Shown piece by piece: positions 7,391-17,252 of a DNA stretch of 64,000 nucleotides. Under the pieces are notes generated by a model, which was given only the letters and a program-made list of their open reading frames with translations, made no database searches and was not told the DNA's origin. The translations under genes and the position numbers were made by a program. Positions within the stretch are counted from its first letter, which is position 1. Each line of letters begins with the position of its first letter. Where the stretch lies: positions 434,001 to 498,000 of the forward strand of contig NZ_FPCH01000002.1 of NCBI RefSeq assembly GCF_900116175.1, given 5' to 3'. This DNA comes from Hyphomicrobium facile. GTDB lineage: Bacteria > Pseudomonadota > Alphaproteobacteria > Rhizobiales > Hyphomicrobiaceae.

Positions 7391-10300
7391 CTAGCCTTGC
7401 GTCGGTACGCCATTTTGGCGCTGCGCCACTCCATTGCCCTCACCTTCGACGCGAGGACGAGAGGCTGGCCGCAGCCGCTCGCGCAGCGCTTGAAATGTGA
7501 CGTAGAGGGACGGTATCGCGAAAATGCCGATGACGGACGCGAAGATCATTCCACCGAATACCGGAGTTCCGACGTCTCGTCGTGCAAGTTCCGAAGCGCC
7601 TGTTGCGATGACCAGCGGCAGCAGGCCCAGTATGAAAGCCAAGGACGTCATCATGACCGGCCGGAACCGCAACCGGCTGCCTTCGGTCGCGGCCTCGCTG
7701 AGAGCGACGCCGCGTTCTCGTTGATCCTTGGCGAACTCGACAATCAGAATGCCGTTCTTGGCGGCGAGACCGATCAGCACCACCATTCCGATCTGGCCAT
7801 AGAGATCGAGGGTCAGACCGCCGATGACGATCGCCGCAAAGGCCCCAAAAACACCGATGCTGACCGACAGCAGAACCGGAACCGGAATGACCCAGCTTTC
7901 GTAGAGCGCGACGAGGAACAAATAAGCGAATAGCAGCGCAAACCCGAGAATGATCGGTGTTTTGCCCTCGGCGCGCTTCTGCTGAAACGCCGTGTCGGTC
8001 CATTCGCCTGCATAGCCCTCAGGCAGCGTGCGTGCAGCAACCTCCTCCATGGCGTTGAGGGCTTGTCCAGATGAAACGCCCTGTGCGGGGCTGCCCTGAA
8101 CAGTCGCTGCTCGGACATTGTTGTAGCGAATGATTGCGGGCGGGCCGATGACGGGGCGAACCTCGACCAGACTACGCATCGAAATCATTTCGCCTTTCGA
8201 ATTGCGTACATTGATCCGGTAAATATCGCTCACGCTTGTTCGATCTGCGGCGTCAGCCTGCACTTGGACTTGCCACGTACGGCCATAGAGATTCATGTTG
8301 TTGACGAAATATCCGCCGAGCGAAGCCTGCAGCGCTTGGAACACGTCGCTTAGCGACACGCCGAGAATCTGCACCTTGTCTCTGTCGATTTCGAGATAGA
8401 GCGAGGGGTTGGTCGCTGAATAGGTGCTGAACACGCGAGATAGTTTCGGATCTTGATTGGCGGCTACGAGGAGACCGCGCATTACCTGCGCTAAAGCCTT
8501 CGGGTCGCTTCCGCGCAGGTCTTTCAGCACGTACGTAAAGCCACCGCCGGACCCAAGGCCGATGATTGGTGGGGGTGCCAAAGGCACGACGGTGCCGCCG
8601 ACCAGTTCTCTAAATTTCGGTCCGAGCCGCGCGATAAGCGCGTTCGCGCCCTGCGAACGATCCTGCCGCTCCGAAAACGGCTTGAGCGTAACCACCATAA
8701 AACCAGCGTTTGCCTGCGAATAGTTGTCGATGAAATTGAGGCCGATGACCGAGGTGACATCTTCGACCGCCGGCTCCTCCTTCAGAATCGCTTCCGCGCG
8801 TTTCATGATATCCGTGGTGCGAACGACCGAGGCGCCGCCGGGAAGCTGAGCAATGACGAACAGCGCACCTTGGTCGTCCTCGGGTAGGAAGCCGGTTGGC
8901 GTTATCTTCGCCAAGCCGGCAATGCCGGCGAGCGCAACGGCAACAAGAACCAAGCCGATCAGGGAGATCCGCAGCATGCGAGCAACGGCGGCACCATAGG
9001 CGTCTCTGATATAGTCGATCCCCCTCATCGCGGCGCCGATGAGCCCTCTTCGAGGTCCATGGTGCGGCTTCAGCAAGATTCCGCACAAGGCGGGGGAAAG
9101 CGTAAGTGCGTTGATCGCGGAGAGAAGCATCGATACCGCGATCGTCACCGCGAATTGGCGAAAGAGCTCGCCGGAAATTCCCGGAATGAAAGCAACGGGC
9201 ACGAACACGGAAAGCAGCACGAGCGTGATTGCTATGATCGGCGCTGTGATTTCCGCCATGGCGAGCTTGGTCGCCTCGGCGCTTGAAAGTTCGGGACGCT
9301 CCTCCATCACGCGCTCGACGTTCTCAACCACGACGATCGCATCGTCGACGACGATACCGATCGCCAGCACCACAGCGAGCAACGACACGGTGTTCGCGGA
9401 ATAGCCGATAGCGAGCAGAACGATGAATGCGCCGATCAAACTCACGGGCACGGCGAGAGTCGGTATCAACGTTGCCCGGATGCTGCCGAGGAAGAGATAG
9501 ACAACGATGACCACCAGAATAAAGGCTTCGATCAGCGTCTTTTGTACTTCGTGGATTGTTTCGGTTACGAACTCGGTGGGATCGTAGGTGACTTTCCAGA
9601 CCAGATCCGGCGGAAATCTTTTCTCAGCGTCCGTCAGCTTCGCACGGACTTCCTTCAGGGTTGCGATCGCGTTGGCGCCGGGGGCCTGGTAGATGGCGAT
9701 CACCGCTGCGGGAGAGCCGTTGAAAAGCGTTTCGCGATCGAGGTTGGCTGCGCCGAGTTCGAGGCGAGCGACGTCACCAAGCCGCAATACCGAACCATCC
9801 GGATTCGTCCGCAACACGATCTTCTCGAAATCCGCAACGTTGTTGAGGCGTCCTTTCGTCTGGATGTTGAGTTGTAGTTGTTGCTCGTTGGAGATCGGGC
9901 GCGCGCCGATGCGCCCGACAGCGGCTTGAAGGTTTTGCGCATGGATGGCGTTTATAATATCGCCAGTCGTAAGGTTCAGACCGGTTAGCCGGTCAGTTCG
10001 AACCCACGCACGCATGGCATAATCCTGCGGCCCCCAAAGCGTGGCGTCACCGACACCGGGCGTACTTTTGATCTGATCGAGAAGGTTGATCGTGACATAG
10101 TTCGAGAGAAATAGCGGATCGTAGGTATGCTTCGGGGAATAGACCGCCAAGACACCAAGAAGTGCGGACGACTTTTTCTTTACCGAAACACCCTGCCGTT
10201 GGACTTCCGGCGGCAAGCTGGAAAGCGCGACTTGAACTCTATTGTTGACGTTGACCGTGTTGATATCGGGATTGGTGCCGATCTCGAACGAGCAGATGAG

Positions 10301-10570
10301 CGTGTAGCTGCCGTCATCGCCACTCACGCTCTTCATGTAGATCATCTTGTCGACGCCGACGACCTGCGCCTCGATGGGCTGCGCGACAGTCGCGTCGACG
10401 ACCGATGAATTAGCGCCGGGGTACGTGGTCGTGACCTGCACCTGCGGCGGAACGATATCGGGATACTGGGCGACCGGTATCGCATATAGAGCGAGCGCAC
10501 CGGCGATTGTGGTGACGATGGCAATGACGATTGCGAGACGGGGACGGTCGACGAAGAGCGCGGAGAGCAT
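7391..10570 (-). CDS. RND multidrug efflux permease (HAE1 family)
   Basis: A 1059-residue inner-membrane proton/drug antiporter of the AcrB/MexF type, full length for the family. An N-terminal helix ([20 protein letters not shown]) is followed by a large periplasmic domain, then TM4 with the proton-relay pair in [16 protein letters not shown] near residue 405, a second periplasmic domain and a second helix bundle. The ATG at 10570 lies 3 bp from the stop of the adaptor gene, so they are surely one operon. No outer-membrane channel gene is nearby; a TolC-type partner must be encoded elsewhere. Substrates cannot be read from the sequence. Confidence 0.93.
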   Translation of the reverse strand: MLSALFVDRPRLAIVIAIVTTIAGALALYAIPVAQYPDIVPPQVQVTTTYPGANSSVVDATVAQPIEAQVVGVDKMIYMKSVSGDDGSYTLICSFEIGTNPDINTVNVNNRVQVALSSLPPEVQRQGVSVKKKSSALLGVLAVYSPKHTYDPLFLSNYVTINLLDQIKSTPGVGDATLWGPQDYAMRAWVRTDRLTGLNLTTGDIINAIHAQNLQAAVGRIGARPISNEQQLQLNIQTKGRLNNVADFEKIVLRTNPDGSVLRLGDVARLELGAANLDRETLFNGSPAAVIAIYQAPGANAIATLKEVRAKLTDAEKRFPPDLVWKVTYDPTEFVTETIHEVQKTLIEAFILVVIVVYLFLGSIRATLIPTLAVPVSLIGAFIVLLAIGYSANTVSLLAVVLAIGIVVDDAIVVVENVERVMEERPELSSAEATKLAMAEITAPIIAITLVLLSVFVPVAFIPGISGELFRQFAVTIAVSMLLSAINALTLSPALCGILLKPHHGPRRGLIGAAMRGIDYIRDAYGAAVARMLRISLIGLVLVAVALAGIAGLAKITPTGFLPEDDQGALFVIAQLPGGASVVRTTDIMKRAEAILKEEPAVEDVTSVIGLNFIDNYSQANAGFMVVTLKPFSERQDRSQGANALIARLGPKFRELVGGTVVPLAPPPIIGLGSGGGFTYVLKDLRGSDPKALAQVMRGLLVAANQDPKLSRVFSTYSATNPSLYLEIDRDKVQILGVSLSDVFQALQASLGGYFVNNMNLYGRTWQVQVQADAADRTSVSDIYRINVRNSKGEMISMRSLVEVRPVIGPPAIIRYNNVRAATVQGSPAQGVSSGQALNAMEEVAARTLPEGYAGEWTDTAFQQKRAEGKTPIILGFALLFAYLFLVALYESWVIPVPVLLSVSIGVFGAFAAIVIGGLTLDLYGQIGMVVLIGLAAKNGILIVEFAKDQRERGVALSEAATEGSRLRFRPVMMTSLAFILGLLPLVIATGASELARRDVGTPVFGGMIFASVIGIFAIPSLYVTFQALRERLRPASRPRVEGEGNGVAQRQNGVPTQG

Positions 10571-10573
10571 CGG

Positions 10574-11695
10574 TCAACTCCGATCGGCGGTTCCGGGCAA
10601 AGGTGTTGCGATGACCGATGATCCCGGACGGACCGACTGCAGGCCCTCCACAATCACCTTCTCTCCGCCTGATAATCCTTCATCGACTACGATGTCGCTT
10701 CCACTCTCGCTGCCCGTTTTGATCCGCCGGACCGATGCTTTGCCGTCATCGACGACGAAGACGTAAACGCCTTGCTGGTCTGCAATGAGAGCCGCCTGGG
10801 GGACGACGACTTTTTCCTTGGGCTCGCCGGATTGAATGGCAACGCGCACCAATTGCCCGTCTATCAACGCGCCGGCCGGATTGGGAAACTTTGCGCGCAC
10901 GAGAACGGTGTCGGTCGAGCGATTGACCGTGACGTCCACAAAATCGATGGTGCCAACGTGGTCGTATGTACGGAGATCGGCGAAGCGCAAGGTCGCCTTC
11001 AGTTGCGTGACGTCGAGCCGTCGCCCGCTCTCCTGCACACGTAAAAACTCCCGTTGGCTGACTGGGAACGTAACGTACATCGGATCTTGGCTGACGATGA
11101 CCGTCAGCGGGCCGGTCTCCGGGCTAACGACATTTCCTTTGGTCACGGCCGTCCGGCCGACTTTTCCGGCGATCGGTGCTGTGATTTCGGTGTACCCGAG
11201 GTTGATCTTGGCCGTATCGAGAGCCGCTTGGTTGACGAGAATGGTTCCCTTGGCTTGATCGTCCGCCGCGACGGCCTGGTCTCGCGCAACAGCGGTGCCG
11301 GCGTTTTTCTCGTAGAGGTCGCTCGCTCGTTTGAGCTGAACCTCACTCAAAACCTTGGCGGCTTTACTGCGCTCCAGCGCCCCCGCAGATTCGTTTACCG
11401 CCGCTTTGAAGAGCCCGCTCTCGATGCGATAGAGAGGCGCGCCGACGTCGACCATGTCGCCTTCTTTAAATAGAACCGCTTCCAGGTAACCCGTAATTCG
11501 CGCTCTGACCTCGACACGGTCGATCGCTTCAACGCGCCCCACAAAATCGAGAGCTGATGATACGGGTTTTCGCTCAGCGCTTGCTACGCCGACGGAAATT
11601 TTCTCCGGTTCGCCTTGTTGTGCGTAAGCCTGTTGTGCATGTGCTTGGGAGGCCGCGATGCCCAAAACCAAGACCGCGATATTGGTAAGGCGCAT
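10574..11695 (-). CDS. RND efflux periplasmic adaptor (membrane fusion protein)
   Basis: A 373-residue HlyD/AcrA-family adaptor. After a signal peptide (MRLTNIAVLVLGIAASQAHAQ) come the first lipoyl half (RVEVRARITGYLEAVLFKEGDMVDVG), a helical hairpin, the second lipoyl half (YTEITAPIAGKVGRTAVTKGN) and the beta-barrel domain with VRVAIQSGEPKEKVVVPQAAL. It bridges the inner-membrane pump and an outer-membrane channel. ATG 11695 is preferred to the upstream frame extension because AAGGGAGG precedes it and the signal peptide starts there. PPK2 lies 48 bp upstream on the same strand. Confidence 0.92.
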   Translation of the reverse strand: MRLTNIAVLVLGIAASQAHAQQAYAQQGEPEKISVGVASAERKPVSSALDFVGRVEAIDRVEVRARITGYLEAVLFKEGDMVDVGAPLYRIESGLFKAAVNESAGALERSKAAKVLSEVQLKRASDLYEKNAGTAVARDQAVAADDQAKGTILVNQAALDTAKINLGYTEITAPIAGKVGRTAVTKGNVVSPETGPLTVIVSQDPMYVTFPVSQREFLRVQESGRRLDVTQLKATLRFADLRTYDHVGTIDFVDVTVNRSTDTVLVRAKFPNPAGALIDGQLVRVAIQSGEPKEKVVVPQAALIADQQGVYVFVVDDGKASVRRIKTGSESGSDIVVDEGLSGGEKVIVEGLQSVRPGSSVIATPLPGTADRS

Positions 11696-11743
11696 TTCGG
11701 CCTCCCTTAAAATTATCACCGACCGATGTCGGATGCTGCTGAA

Positions 11744-12568
11744 CTAATGCGGCTCGGGAATAAATTTGAAGGGATATGCATCGCCGGAATCGCCGACATG
11801 CCTCTTCGGCAGCTTGACCTTGTCACGCTTTACTTCGACATAAGGAATTCGGCTCAGAAGATGCTCGATAATATTCAGCCGCGTTCGTCTTTTGTCATCC
11901 GATCGCGCCACATACCACGGTGCCCAGGCTGTATCGGTCGCCGAGAACATCTCATCTCTGGCACGTGAATAGTCGTCCCAGTGGGTGTAGGATTTCAGAT
12001 CCATCTTCGACAGCTTCCAGATCTTTCTACCATCGTCGATGCGCTCCTCGAGCCGCTTCGTTTGCTCGTCAGGACTTACCTCCAGCCAGTATTTGATGAG
12101 AACGACGCCGGAGTCGACAATCGCTTTTTCCACTTCCGGCACGATCTTCAGGAAGCGCTGCGCTTGTTCTTCCGTACAGAAGCCCATCACGCGCTCAACG
12201 CCTGCGCGATTGTACCAACTGCGATCAAAGATCACGATCTCTCCACCCGCTGGGAGGTGAGGTAGATAGCGCTGAATGTACATTTGGCTCTTCTCGCGCT
12301 CCGTCGGGGCGGGAAGCGCGACCACCCGAAAGATGCGCGGACTTACTCTTGCTGTTATCGCCTTGATGGTGCCGCCTTTGCCGGCCCCATCACGCCCCTC
12401 GAATACGACGCAGATCTTCTGGCCTTTATGGCGAACCCATTCCTGCAACTTGACGAGTTCGACGTGAAGCTTCTCAAGCTCGCGCTCGTAGTCCTTGCGC
12501 TTGAGCTTAACATTGTGTGACGTCGCTTCTTCGTACGAATGAGCTTTAGCGTCTTTGCCGCGTTCCAT
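11744..12568 (-). CDS. ppk2: Polyphosphate kinase 2 family protein
   Basis: A 274-residue PPK2 enzyme, which transfers phosphate between polyphosphate and nucleotides. Walker A is GRDGAGKG at about 58-65; the lid and Walker B region follows as IFDRSWYNRAGVERVMGFC; W...DDYSRARDEMF is also diagnostic. Length fits the one-domain class that mostly makes NDP or NTP from polyphosphate, though direction and base preference cannot be told. ATG 12568 has TGAGGA upstream; an in-frame TTG 13 codons earlier is unlikely. It lies upstream of the RND adaptor gene with only 48 bp between, so the three genes may share a transcript. Confidence 0.93.
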   Translation of the reverse strand: MERGKDAKAHSYEEATSHNVKLKRKDYERELEKLHVELVKLQEWVRHKGQKICVVFEGRDGAGKGGTIKAITARVSPRIFRVVALPAPTEREKSQMYIQRYLPHLPAGGEIVIFDRSWYNRAGVERVMGFCTEEQAQRFLKIVPEVEKAIVDSGVVLIKYWLEVSPDEQTKRLEERIDDGRKIWKLSKMDLKSYTHWDDYSRARDEMFSATDTAWAPWYVARSDDKRRTRLNIIEHLLSRIPYVEVKRDKVKLPKRHVGDSGDAYPFKFIPEPH

Positions 12569-12717
12569 GTGAGTCCTCAGCCAAACCGAGTGCCCAACCG
12601 TCGCCAATTCCAGCCCGAGCCGATTGTGGCTGATAAAGGCCGTGCTTGAAACAACTCTTCATGTTTTTCGCTACTAATTCGCTATTGCGCCGCGGGAAAC
12701 GAACAAGAAGCGACCGC

Positions 12718-13779
12718 TTAAGCTTGCGGCGTCAGATAGAACGCAAGGCCGAGTATCAGGTAAACGGCGAGTAGTTGAACGCCCTTTAACCAATCTGACC
12801 GGCCGTCGCCCGCGACTTGCCCTGTAATCACCACCGCCACAAACACAGCGAGCAGCAAGCCCTTCCCGAACAGGAGATCCATGGGCTGAGGTCCAACAAG
12901 CAAGCTCGCCAGAACAAGGACAGGCGCCACGAAGAGCGCAACTTGAATACTCGATCCAATCGCAATCGATAAGCTGAGGTCCATCCGGTTCCTCACAGCT
13001 GCGGTAATGGCAGTCGAATGCTCCGCTGCATTTCCAATTATGGCGATGACGAACACACCGACGAAAATGTTGCTCAGTCCGAACGCGTGCGCTGTCGGCT
13101 CGACCGTGCCAACCAGGATCTCGCTCAGCCACGCAATTGCAACGGTGCAGGCTGCAAGGACCAAGAGCGATTGTGCGAGCGTCCAGGGCTGCGCCTGCTC
13201 GCCGTTCTCCGACGCCTTCGCTCCACGAAAGAAGGTCGGATGAGTCCATAAGGAGAATACGAGAAACATGGCGTACACCGCCAGAAGCACGAGAGATATC
13301 GAAATGCTCAGTGCGCGCTCTCCTCCGGCATACTGCCCTCCCACCAGAACACTGTAGGCGGCGGGAATGACGAGCGCGATGACCGCCAAGGTCAGCATCG
13401 TCGCCTCGGCGCGGGCACCGACAAGATTAAAACTCTGCTCTCGATAGCGCAGGCCGCCAGCCAGCATGGCAGCGCCAAGCACAAGAAGAATGTTTCCGAC
13501 GATTGAGCCGACAATGGTCGCCTTGACGACATCATGAAGTCCGGCGCGCAAGGCGGCGAGAGAAATGATCAACTCCGCGGCGTTGCCGAATGTAGCATTG
13601 AGCAGCCCCCCAACGCCTTCGCCGGACCGGTCCGCAAGCTGCTCGGTGGCACGCCCAAGCCATCCCGCTAAAGGAAGTATAGCGATCGCCGCCGAAGCGA
13701 AGATCAGCGCATAATGGCCCGGTGCGAAGTGGTTAAGTGCGATCGCGACAGGGCCAAAGACCAGCAACCAATTCGGCAT
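12718..13779 (-). CDS. cax: Calcium/proton exchanger (Cax/ChaA family)
   Basis: A 353-residue inner-membrane antiporter of the CaCA superfamily. The two signature repeats are present: [13 protein letters not shown] at 65-77 and [20 protein letters not shown] in the second half, with alternating hydrophobic segments filling the rest. The acidic residues of the repeats bind the cation. The start is ATG 13779 (GGAGA upstream, [10 protein letters not shown]); a frame open 41 codons further encodes no family sequence. It follows the SulP gene by 25 bp on the same strand, so the two are probably co-transcribed. Confidence 0.92.
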   Translation of the reverse strand: MPNWLLVFGPVAIALNHFAPGHYALIFASAAIAILPLAGWLGRATEQLADRSGEGVGGLLNATFGNAAELIISLAALRAGLHDVVKATIVGSIVGNILLVLGAAMLAGGLRYREQSFNLVGARAEATMLTLAVIALVIPAAYSVLVGGQYAGGERALSISISLVLLAVYAMFLVFSLWTHPTFFRGAKASENGEQAQPWTLAQSLLVLAACTVAIAWLSEILVGTVEPTAHAFGLSNIFVGVFVIAIIGNAAEHSTAITAAVRNRMDLSLSIAIGSSIQVALFVAPVLVLASLLVGPQPMDLLFGKGLLLAVFVAVVITGQVAGDGRSDWLKGVQLLAVYLILGLAFYLTPQA

Positions 13780-13804
13780 CGTTTGTCTCCGCGGTTCGCG
13801 ATGG

Positions 13805-15592
13805 TCACGGACACCTGTCCTCCCAATCGACCCAATCGACAGGATGAGCGTCCAGGTAGGCGCCGACGGCTGCGCCGACAGTCGGAAAGAACGACTGCTC
13901 ACCGAGCGTTGTGAGCAACCCGAAGCGCTTCAACTTGTCTTTGACCGGGTCTTTCAACTCCGCAAACAAAAGCTCTATGCCCGCCTCTCGCAAGGTGCTG
14001 TCGAGTTCCGCCACCACGTCCGCCGCGGTGACGTCGACGCTTGTTACCGGCTCCGCGGCAACGACCACCCACCGCACAGGCGTCCGCGAATTCTCGACAG
14101 CGGCAATCACACTTTGCTGAAACAGCTCCGCGTTCGCGAAAAACAAGGGTGCGTCCCACCGGAAGAGCACGAGACCGGGCACCTGCCGGGCCTGCGGATA
14201 TCGAACGATGTCGTGGTAACCTTTGACGCCTTCCGCCCGGCCGAGAATGGCGAAGTGGGGCCGCCAGGCATCCCAGAGGAATTCGATGACGGCCACGATC
14301 ACAGCGAGCGCGATCCCCTGGATGGCACCGAACACGGCGACGCCAGCAAAGCATAGCATCGACAGCCAGAACTCCCATTTCTGCATGTGATAAATGCGGA
14401 TCAAATCTTTGACCTCAATCAGCCCAATGGCTGACGCAATGACGACCGCGGCGAGTGCGCTCATGGGCAGGTGCTGCAGCAAATTCGGCGCCGCTATGAT
14501 GAGAAGCGCTACCGCAATCGCTCCTACCACGCCTGTCATTTGCGTCTTTGCGCCCGCCGCCTCTGCGACCGGGGTGCGAGAGGAGCTGCTGCTGATGGGA
14601 AAGCCCTGAAAGAACCCGGTCGCGAGATTAGCCGCTCCGAGACCGATGAGTTCTTGATTGGGATTGACGTGCGTTCGCGTGCGCGCAGCGTAGGCGCGCG
14701 ACAGAACGCTCGTATCGGCAAAAGAAATGAGAGCGACGGCGAGGCCGCCGGACAGAACCGCCGAAACATCCGCGGTTGAGATCCACGGCACTTCGAACGC
14801 GGGCAGTCCCTGCGGTAATGGCCCCAGCACGGACACTCCGGCGTTCTCGGACAAGCCGAAGATTCCGACGACAGCCGTCGCTCCGATGACGGCGATCAAT
14901 ATTCCGGGGACTATTTTGAATCGCTTGAGGATGAAAATCACAGCCAGGGTTGCGGCTCCGACGCCGAAGGCAACCCAGTTCACCCGTCCGTTGACTATGC
15001 CGTTACCGATCGCCCAGAGGTCCCGCAGCGGACCAACATCATCGACCGAGAAACCCAGAAATTTCGGCAGCTGGCTCAGCAACACCGTCAAGGCGATGCC
15101 GTTCATGTAACCGTAGCGGATTGGCTTCGACAGAAGCTCCGTCACGAAGCCCAGTCTCGCCAATCCCGCTCCGATGCAAACAATGCCCGAGACGACGGCC
15201 ATTGCACTCGCAAGGGCCACCGCGCGCATTGAATCGCCTGCCGATAGGGGCAGTACGACAGCGAGAATGACGGCGGCGAGCGATGAATCCGGTCCAAGCA
15301 CAAGGATGCGGCTGGGACCGAGTGCAGCGTACACGAGCAACGGGATGATGGTCGCGTATAAGCCATAGATGCCCGGCACGCCCGACGCGACGGCATAGGC
15401 AATACCCACAGGCACGAGCATCGTGGTGAGCACCAAGCCGGCGACGATATCATGCCTCAGCCAGCCGGCATCGTATTCCTGTAGCATTCGAATGCCGGGA
15501 ATCCAACGCTTCAGGCCTGACTGATCAATAGCGTCGTGCCGACGCGATAAGCGGCCTTTTCCGGATGCGGGCGCGGGCGGATCAATGTTCAT
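13805..15592 (-). CDS. SulP-family anion transporter with STAS domain
   Basis: A 595-residue membrane protein. The Sulfate_transp core begins near residue 45 with DIVAGLVLTTMLVPVGIAYA, VPGIYGLYATIIPLLVYA and LGPSRILVLGPDSS, typical of the family. A cytoplasmic STAS domain fills about 450-585 (VLFRWDAPLFFANAELFQ). SulP proteins carry sulfate, bicarbonate or other anions with Na+ or H+; the substrate is not decided by sequence. The start is taken at ATG 15592 (MNIDPPAPAS), ten codons inside the maximal frame. It precedes the Ca2+/H+ exchanger gene in one likely operon. Confidence 0.92.
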   Translation of the reverse strand: MNIDPPAPASGKGRLSRRHDAIDQSGLKRWIPGIRMLQEYDAGWLRHDIVAGLVLTTMLVPVGIAYAVASGVPGIYGLYATIIPLLVYAALGPSRILVLGPDSSLAAVILAVVLPLSAGDSMRAVALASAMAVVSGIVCIGAGLARLGFVTELLSKPIRYGYMNGIALTVLLSQLPKFLGFSVDDVGPLRDLWAIGNGIVNGRVNWVAFGVGAATLAVIFILKRFKIVPGILIAVIGATAVVGIFGLSENAGVSVLGPLPQGLPAFEVPWISTADVSAVLSGGLAVALISFADTSVLSRAYAARTRTHVNPNQELIGLGAANLATGFFQGFPISSSSSRTPVAEAAGAKTQMTGVVGAIAVALLIIAAPNLLQHLPMSALAAVVIASAIGLIEVKDLIRIYHMQKWEFWLSMLCFAGVAVFGAIQGIALAVIVAVIEFLWDAWRPHFAILGRAEGVKGYHDIVRYPQARQVPGLVLFRWDAPLFFANAELFQQSVIAAVENSRTPVRWVVVAAEPVTSVDVTAADVVAELDSTLREAGIELLFAELKDPVKDKLKRFGLLTTLGEQSFFPTVGAAVGAYLDAHPVDWVDWEDRCP

Positions 15593-15806
15593 CTCTGGCG
15601 CCCTGAAAGCGCAGTCCAACAATCGCTTTGCAAACTGCTATCTCACAATTGCGCTGTTGAGCAGCGGCCGCAAGAGAGAGATGTTCGTAGCGCTTCTCAC
15701 CGGAGCCCTCTTGCAATGCACAAGCCAATCCCGCTCGCGCCATCGCCGGATCGCTGATGGTAAAAGGCGTTCGGCCATAGTTGAACAAAATCCCGAACCC
15801 CATCAT
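15582..15806 (-). CDS. Small hypothetical ORF overlapping the sulP start
   Basis: A 74-codon frame (MMGFGILFNYGRTPFTI...) ends inside the first codons of the SulP gene. No ribosome site is obvious and no family is recognised. It could be a leader ORF coupled to sulP translation, or chance. Confidence 0.25.
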   Translation of the reverse strand: MMGFGILFNYGRTPFTISDPAMARAGLACALQEGSGEKRYEHLSLAAAAQQRNCEIAVCKAIVGLRFQGARDEH

Positions 15807-16092
15807 TGATCTTTGTACTGTATTTTAATTAATCGATTGCGAGCGACTTTCGCGAAACCAAATCCGCTTCGAAATGGGATCGGAGCACTCGACTGCAAAG
15901 CTTGGGATCGAGCGGCAAGTTACGGATTTTTGGCTATGTCGACCAACTATCGTTAACCTGTGAGATCGCGCCGAGCTTTGATCTGCAAACTGCCCGTTAG
16001 CTATTTATCGAACTCCTAATCTTGATTTCGATCGACGTCGTCATATGCTTCAAAGGGTTTGCATGCAGGCTGATCAATTGGAGCAACCGGAT

Positions 16093-16329
16093 ATGGCAGA
16101 TCCAACGATCTCAGCCGTCCGAATACCAAGCAGCACGTGGCCTCTCGACTTCGCCCGGGACGCGTGGGCGTATCCGATCGATGCTTGGCAGCGCGGCATT
16201 CTCTTTCTCGACGCGCTTGCAAACAGTCAGAAGTTCGAAGCATCACCGAGAAAGCAGCTTTCCGCCGGCCGAAGACAGAAGGAGATGAAAGCATGCCTGG
16301 ACTGTTGCGACCCGAAGATCTGCAGATGA
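16093..16329 (+). pseudogene. Truncated DUF3141-like N-terminus
   Basis: The frame from ATG 16093 reads WPLDFARDAWAYPIDAWQRG and then ILFLDAL, resembling the opening of DUF3141 (polyhydroxyalkanoate-synthase-like) proteins, where DYW.DAWQR.ILFLD.LR..G precedes a domain of several hundred residues. Here the match ends after about 45 residues, then the frame runs into unrelated sequence and stops inside the next gene. The rest of the gene is absent from the window. The family match is from memory of the motif. Confidence 0.4.
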
Positions 16330-16721
16330 TCGCCTCCGACGCGGAAATGGAAGAGCTGAAGCGCGAGCAAAAGCTCAGTCAGAGCCAAAAACAGCAACAG
16401 CGCGAACTGCGCGAAGCCTTCATGTCGCGCAAAGTCGCGCCTGAGGCGGTCGAGCGCATAAACAATGCCGTACGCATCGCAGCTCAAAACGGACATCATC
16501 ACCTTCAGGTCATTACCTTCCCATCGAGCTACTGTAGCGACGGGGGTCGACGCATCAACATAGCGGATCCCGAATGGCCGACGTCGCTAACCGGCTTCGC
16601 CAAGGATGCGTTTGAATTCTACGACGAGCAATTGCGGCCACTTGGGTACAGGCTTCGTGCTGAAATCGTAAGTTTTCCCGGTGGAATGCCTGGTGAGGTG
16701 GCACTCTCCCTCGTGTGGTGA
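16293..16721 (+). CDS. Hypothetical protein with charged N-terminal helix
   Basis: A 142-residue soluble protein from ATG 16293, with a very good ribosome site (AAGGAGATGAAAGC). Residues 20-50 form a Glu/Lys/Gln-rich helix (EELKREQKLSQSQKQQQRELREAF), likely a coiled coil. The C-terminal part has an alpha/beta feel (HHLQVITFPSSYCSDGGRRINI, FAKDAFEFYDEQLRPLGYRLRAEIVSFPGG). I do not recognise the family. It begins inside the DUF3141-like fragment in another frame, and a small ORF overlaps its stop codon, so a two-gene unit is possible. Confidence 0.7.
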   Translation: MPGLLRPEDLQMIASDAEMEELKREQKLSQSQKQQQRELREAFMSRKVAPEAVERINNAVRIAAQNGHHHLQVITFPSSYCSDGGRRINIADPEWPTSLTGFAKDAFEFYDEQLRPLGYRLRAEIVSFPGGMPGEVALSLVW

Positions 16722-16840
16722 CTTTTCTTCGGCAAAGAACGCAATGGGCGGGAGGTCTAGTCGGCAAGTCGTGGAACGACAACGAAGTCAGCGATTTGGC
16801 GGACGCGCTCGATAAGCTTGTTGCGTACTTGCGCGAGTAA
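16718..16840 (+). CDS. Possible 40-residue protein coupled to the preceding gene
   Basis: A GTG at 16718 overlaps the TGA of the preceding gene (GTGA), a common coupling arrangement. The frame encodes about 40 residues, ending with WNDNEVSDLADALDKLVAYL and RE, a regular amphipathic helix, and stops at TAA 16838-16840. No family is recognised. The regular helix supports coding, but the size leaves doubt. Confidence 0.35.
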   Translation: MTFLRQRTQWAGGLVGKSWNDNEVSDLADALDKLVAYLRE

Positions 16841-17252
16841 GTCGTGTCCCACGCCAATCGATGACATCCATTTTGTATGGGTTATGACGTTCGACGCCAA
16901 TTGGCGCGACGGCGGAAATGCCGTTTAGAGCTCGGGTGTGGCGACCAGAAGTTTCGAATGATCGTTCTATTGCGGATCTCAACGCGGCAGATCCTTTTTT
17001 GGAAAGGGATGATCCGAGTACCGAATTTTGGGACTTCGCGAGTCCAATCTAATCAATAGAAGTTATGCGGTATCTATACATGTGTGGCCGTATGGCTACC
17101 GGCGTGACAAATCGTATGGGAAGGCCGCAACGCTGTCTTGCGGTACGCGGACGATTATGTTGGTTCAGAGATCATCCGAGAAATGCGCCGGTCGTCGTAA
17201 CTATCCTTAAGCGCGGGCGCACGTCTTGTGTTACGCGCGAGGGAACGGTTTG
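16841..17252. other. Intergenic left flank of the AT-rich island
   Basis: About 410 bp with no supported gene. Base composition falls towards the values of the following four genes. The last bases hold GAGGGA, the ribosome site of the glycosyltransferase. No repeat or attachment site was recognised here. Confidence 0.45.
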
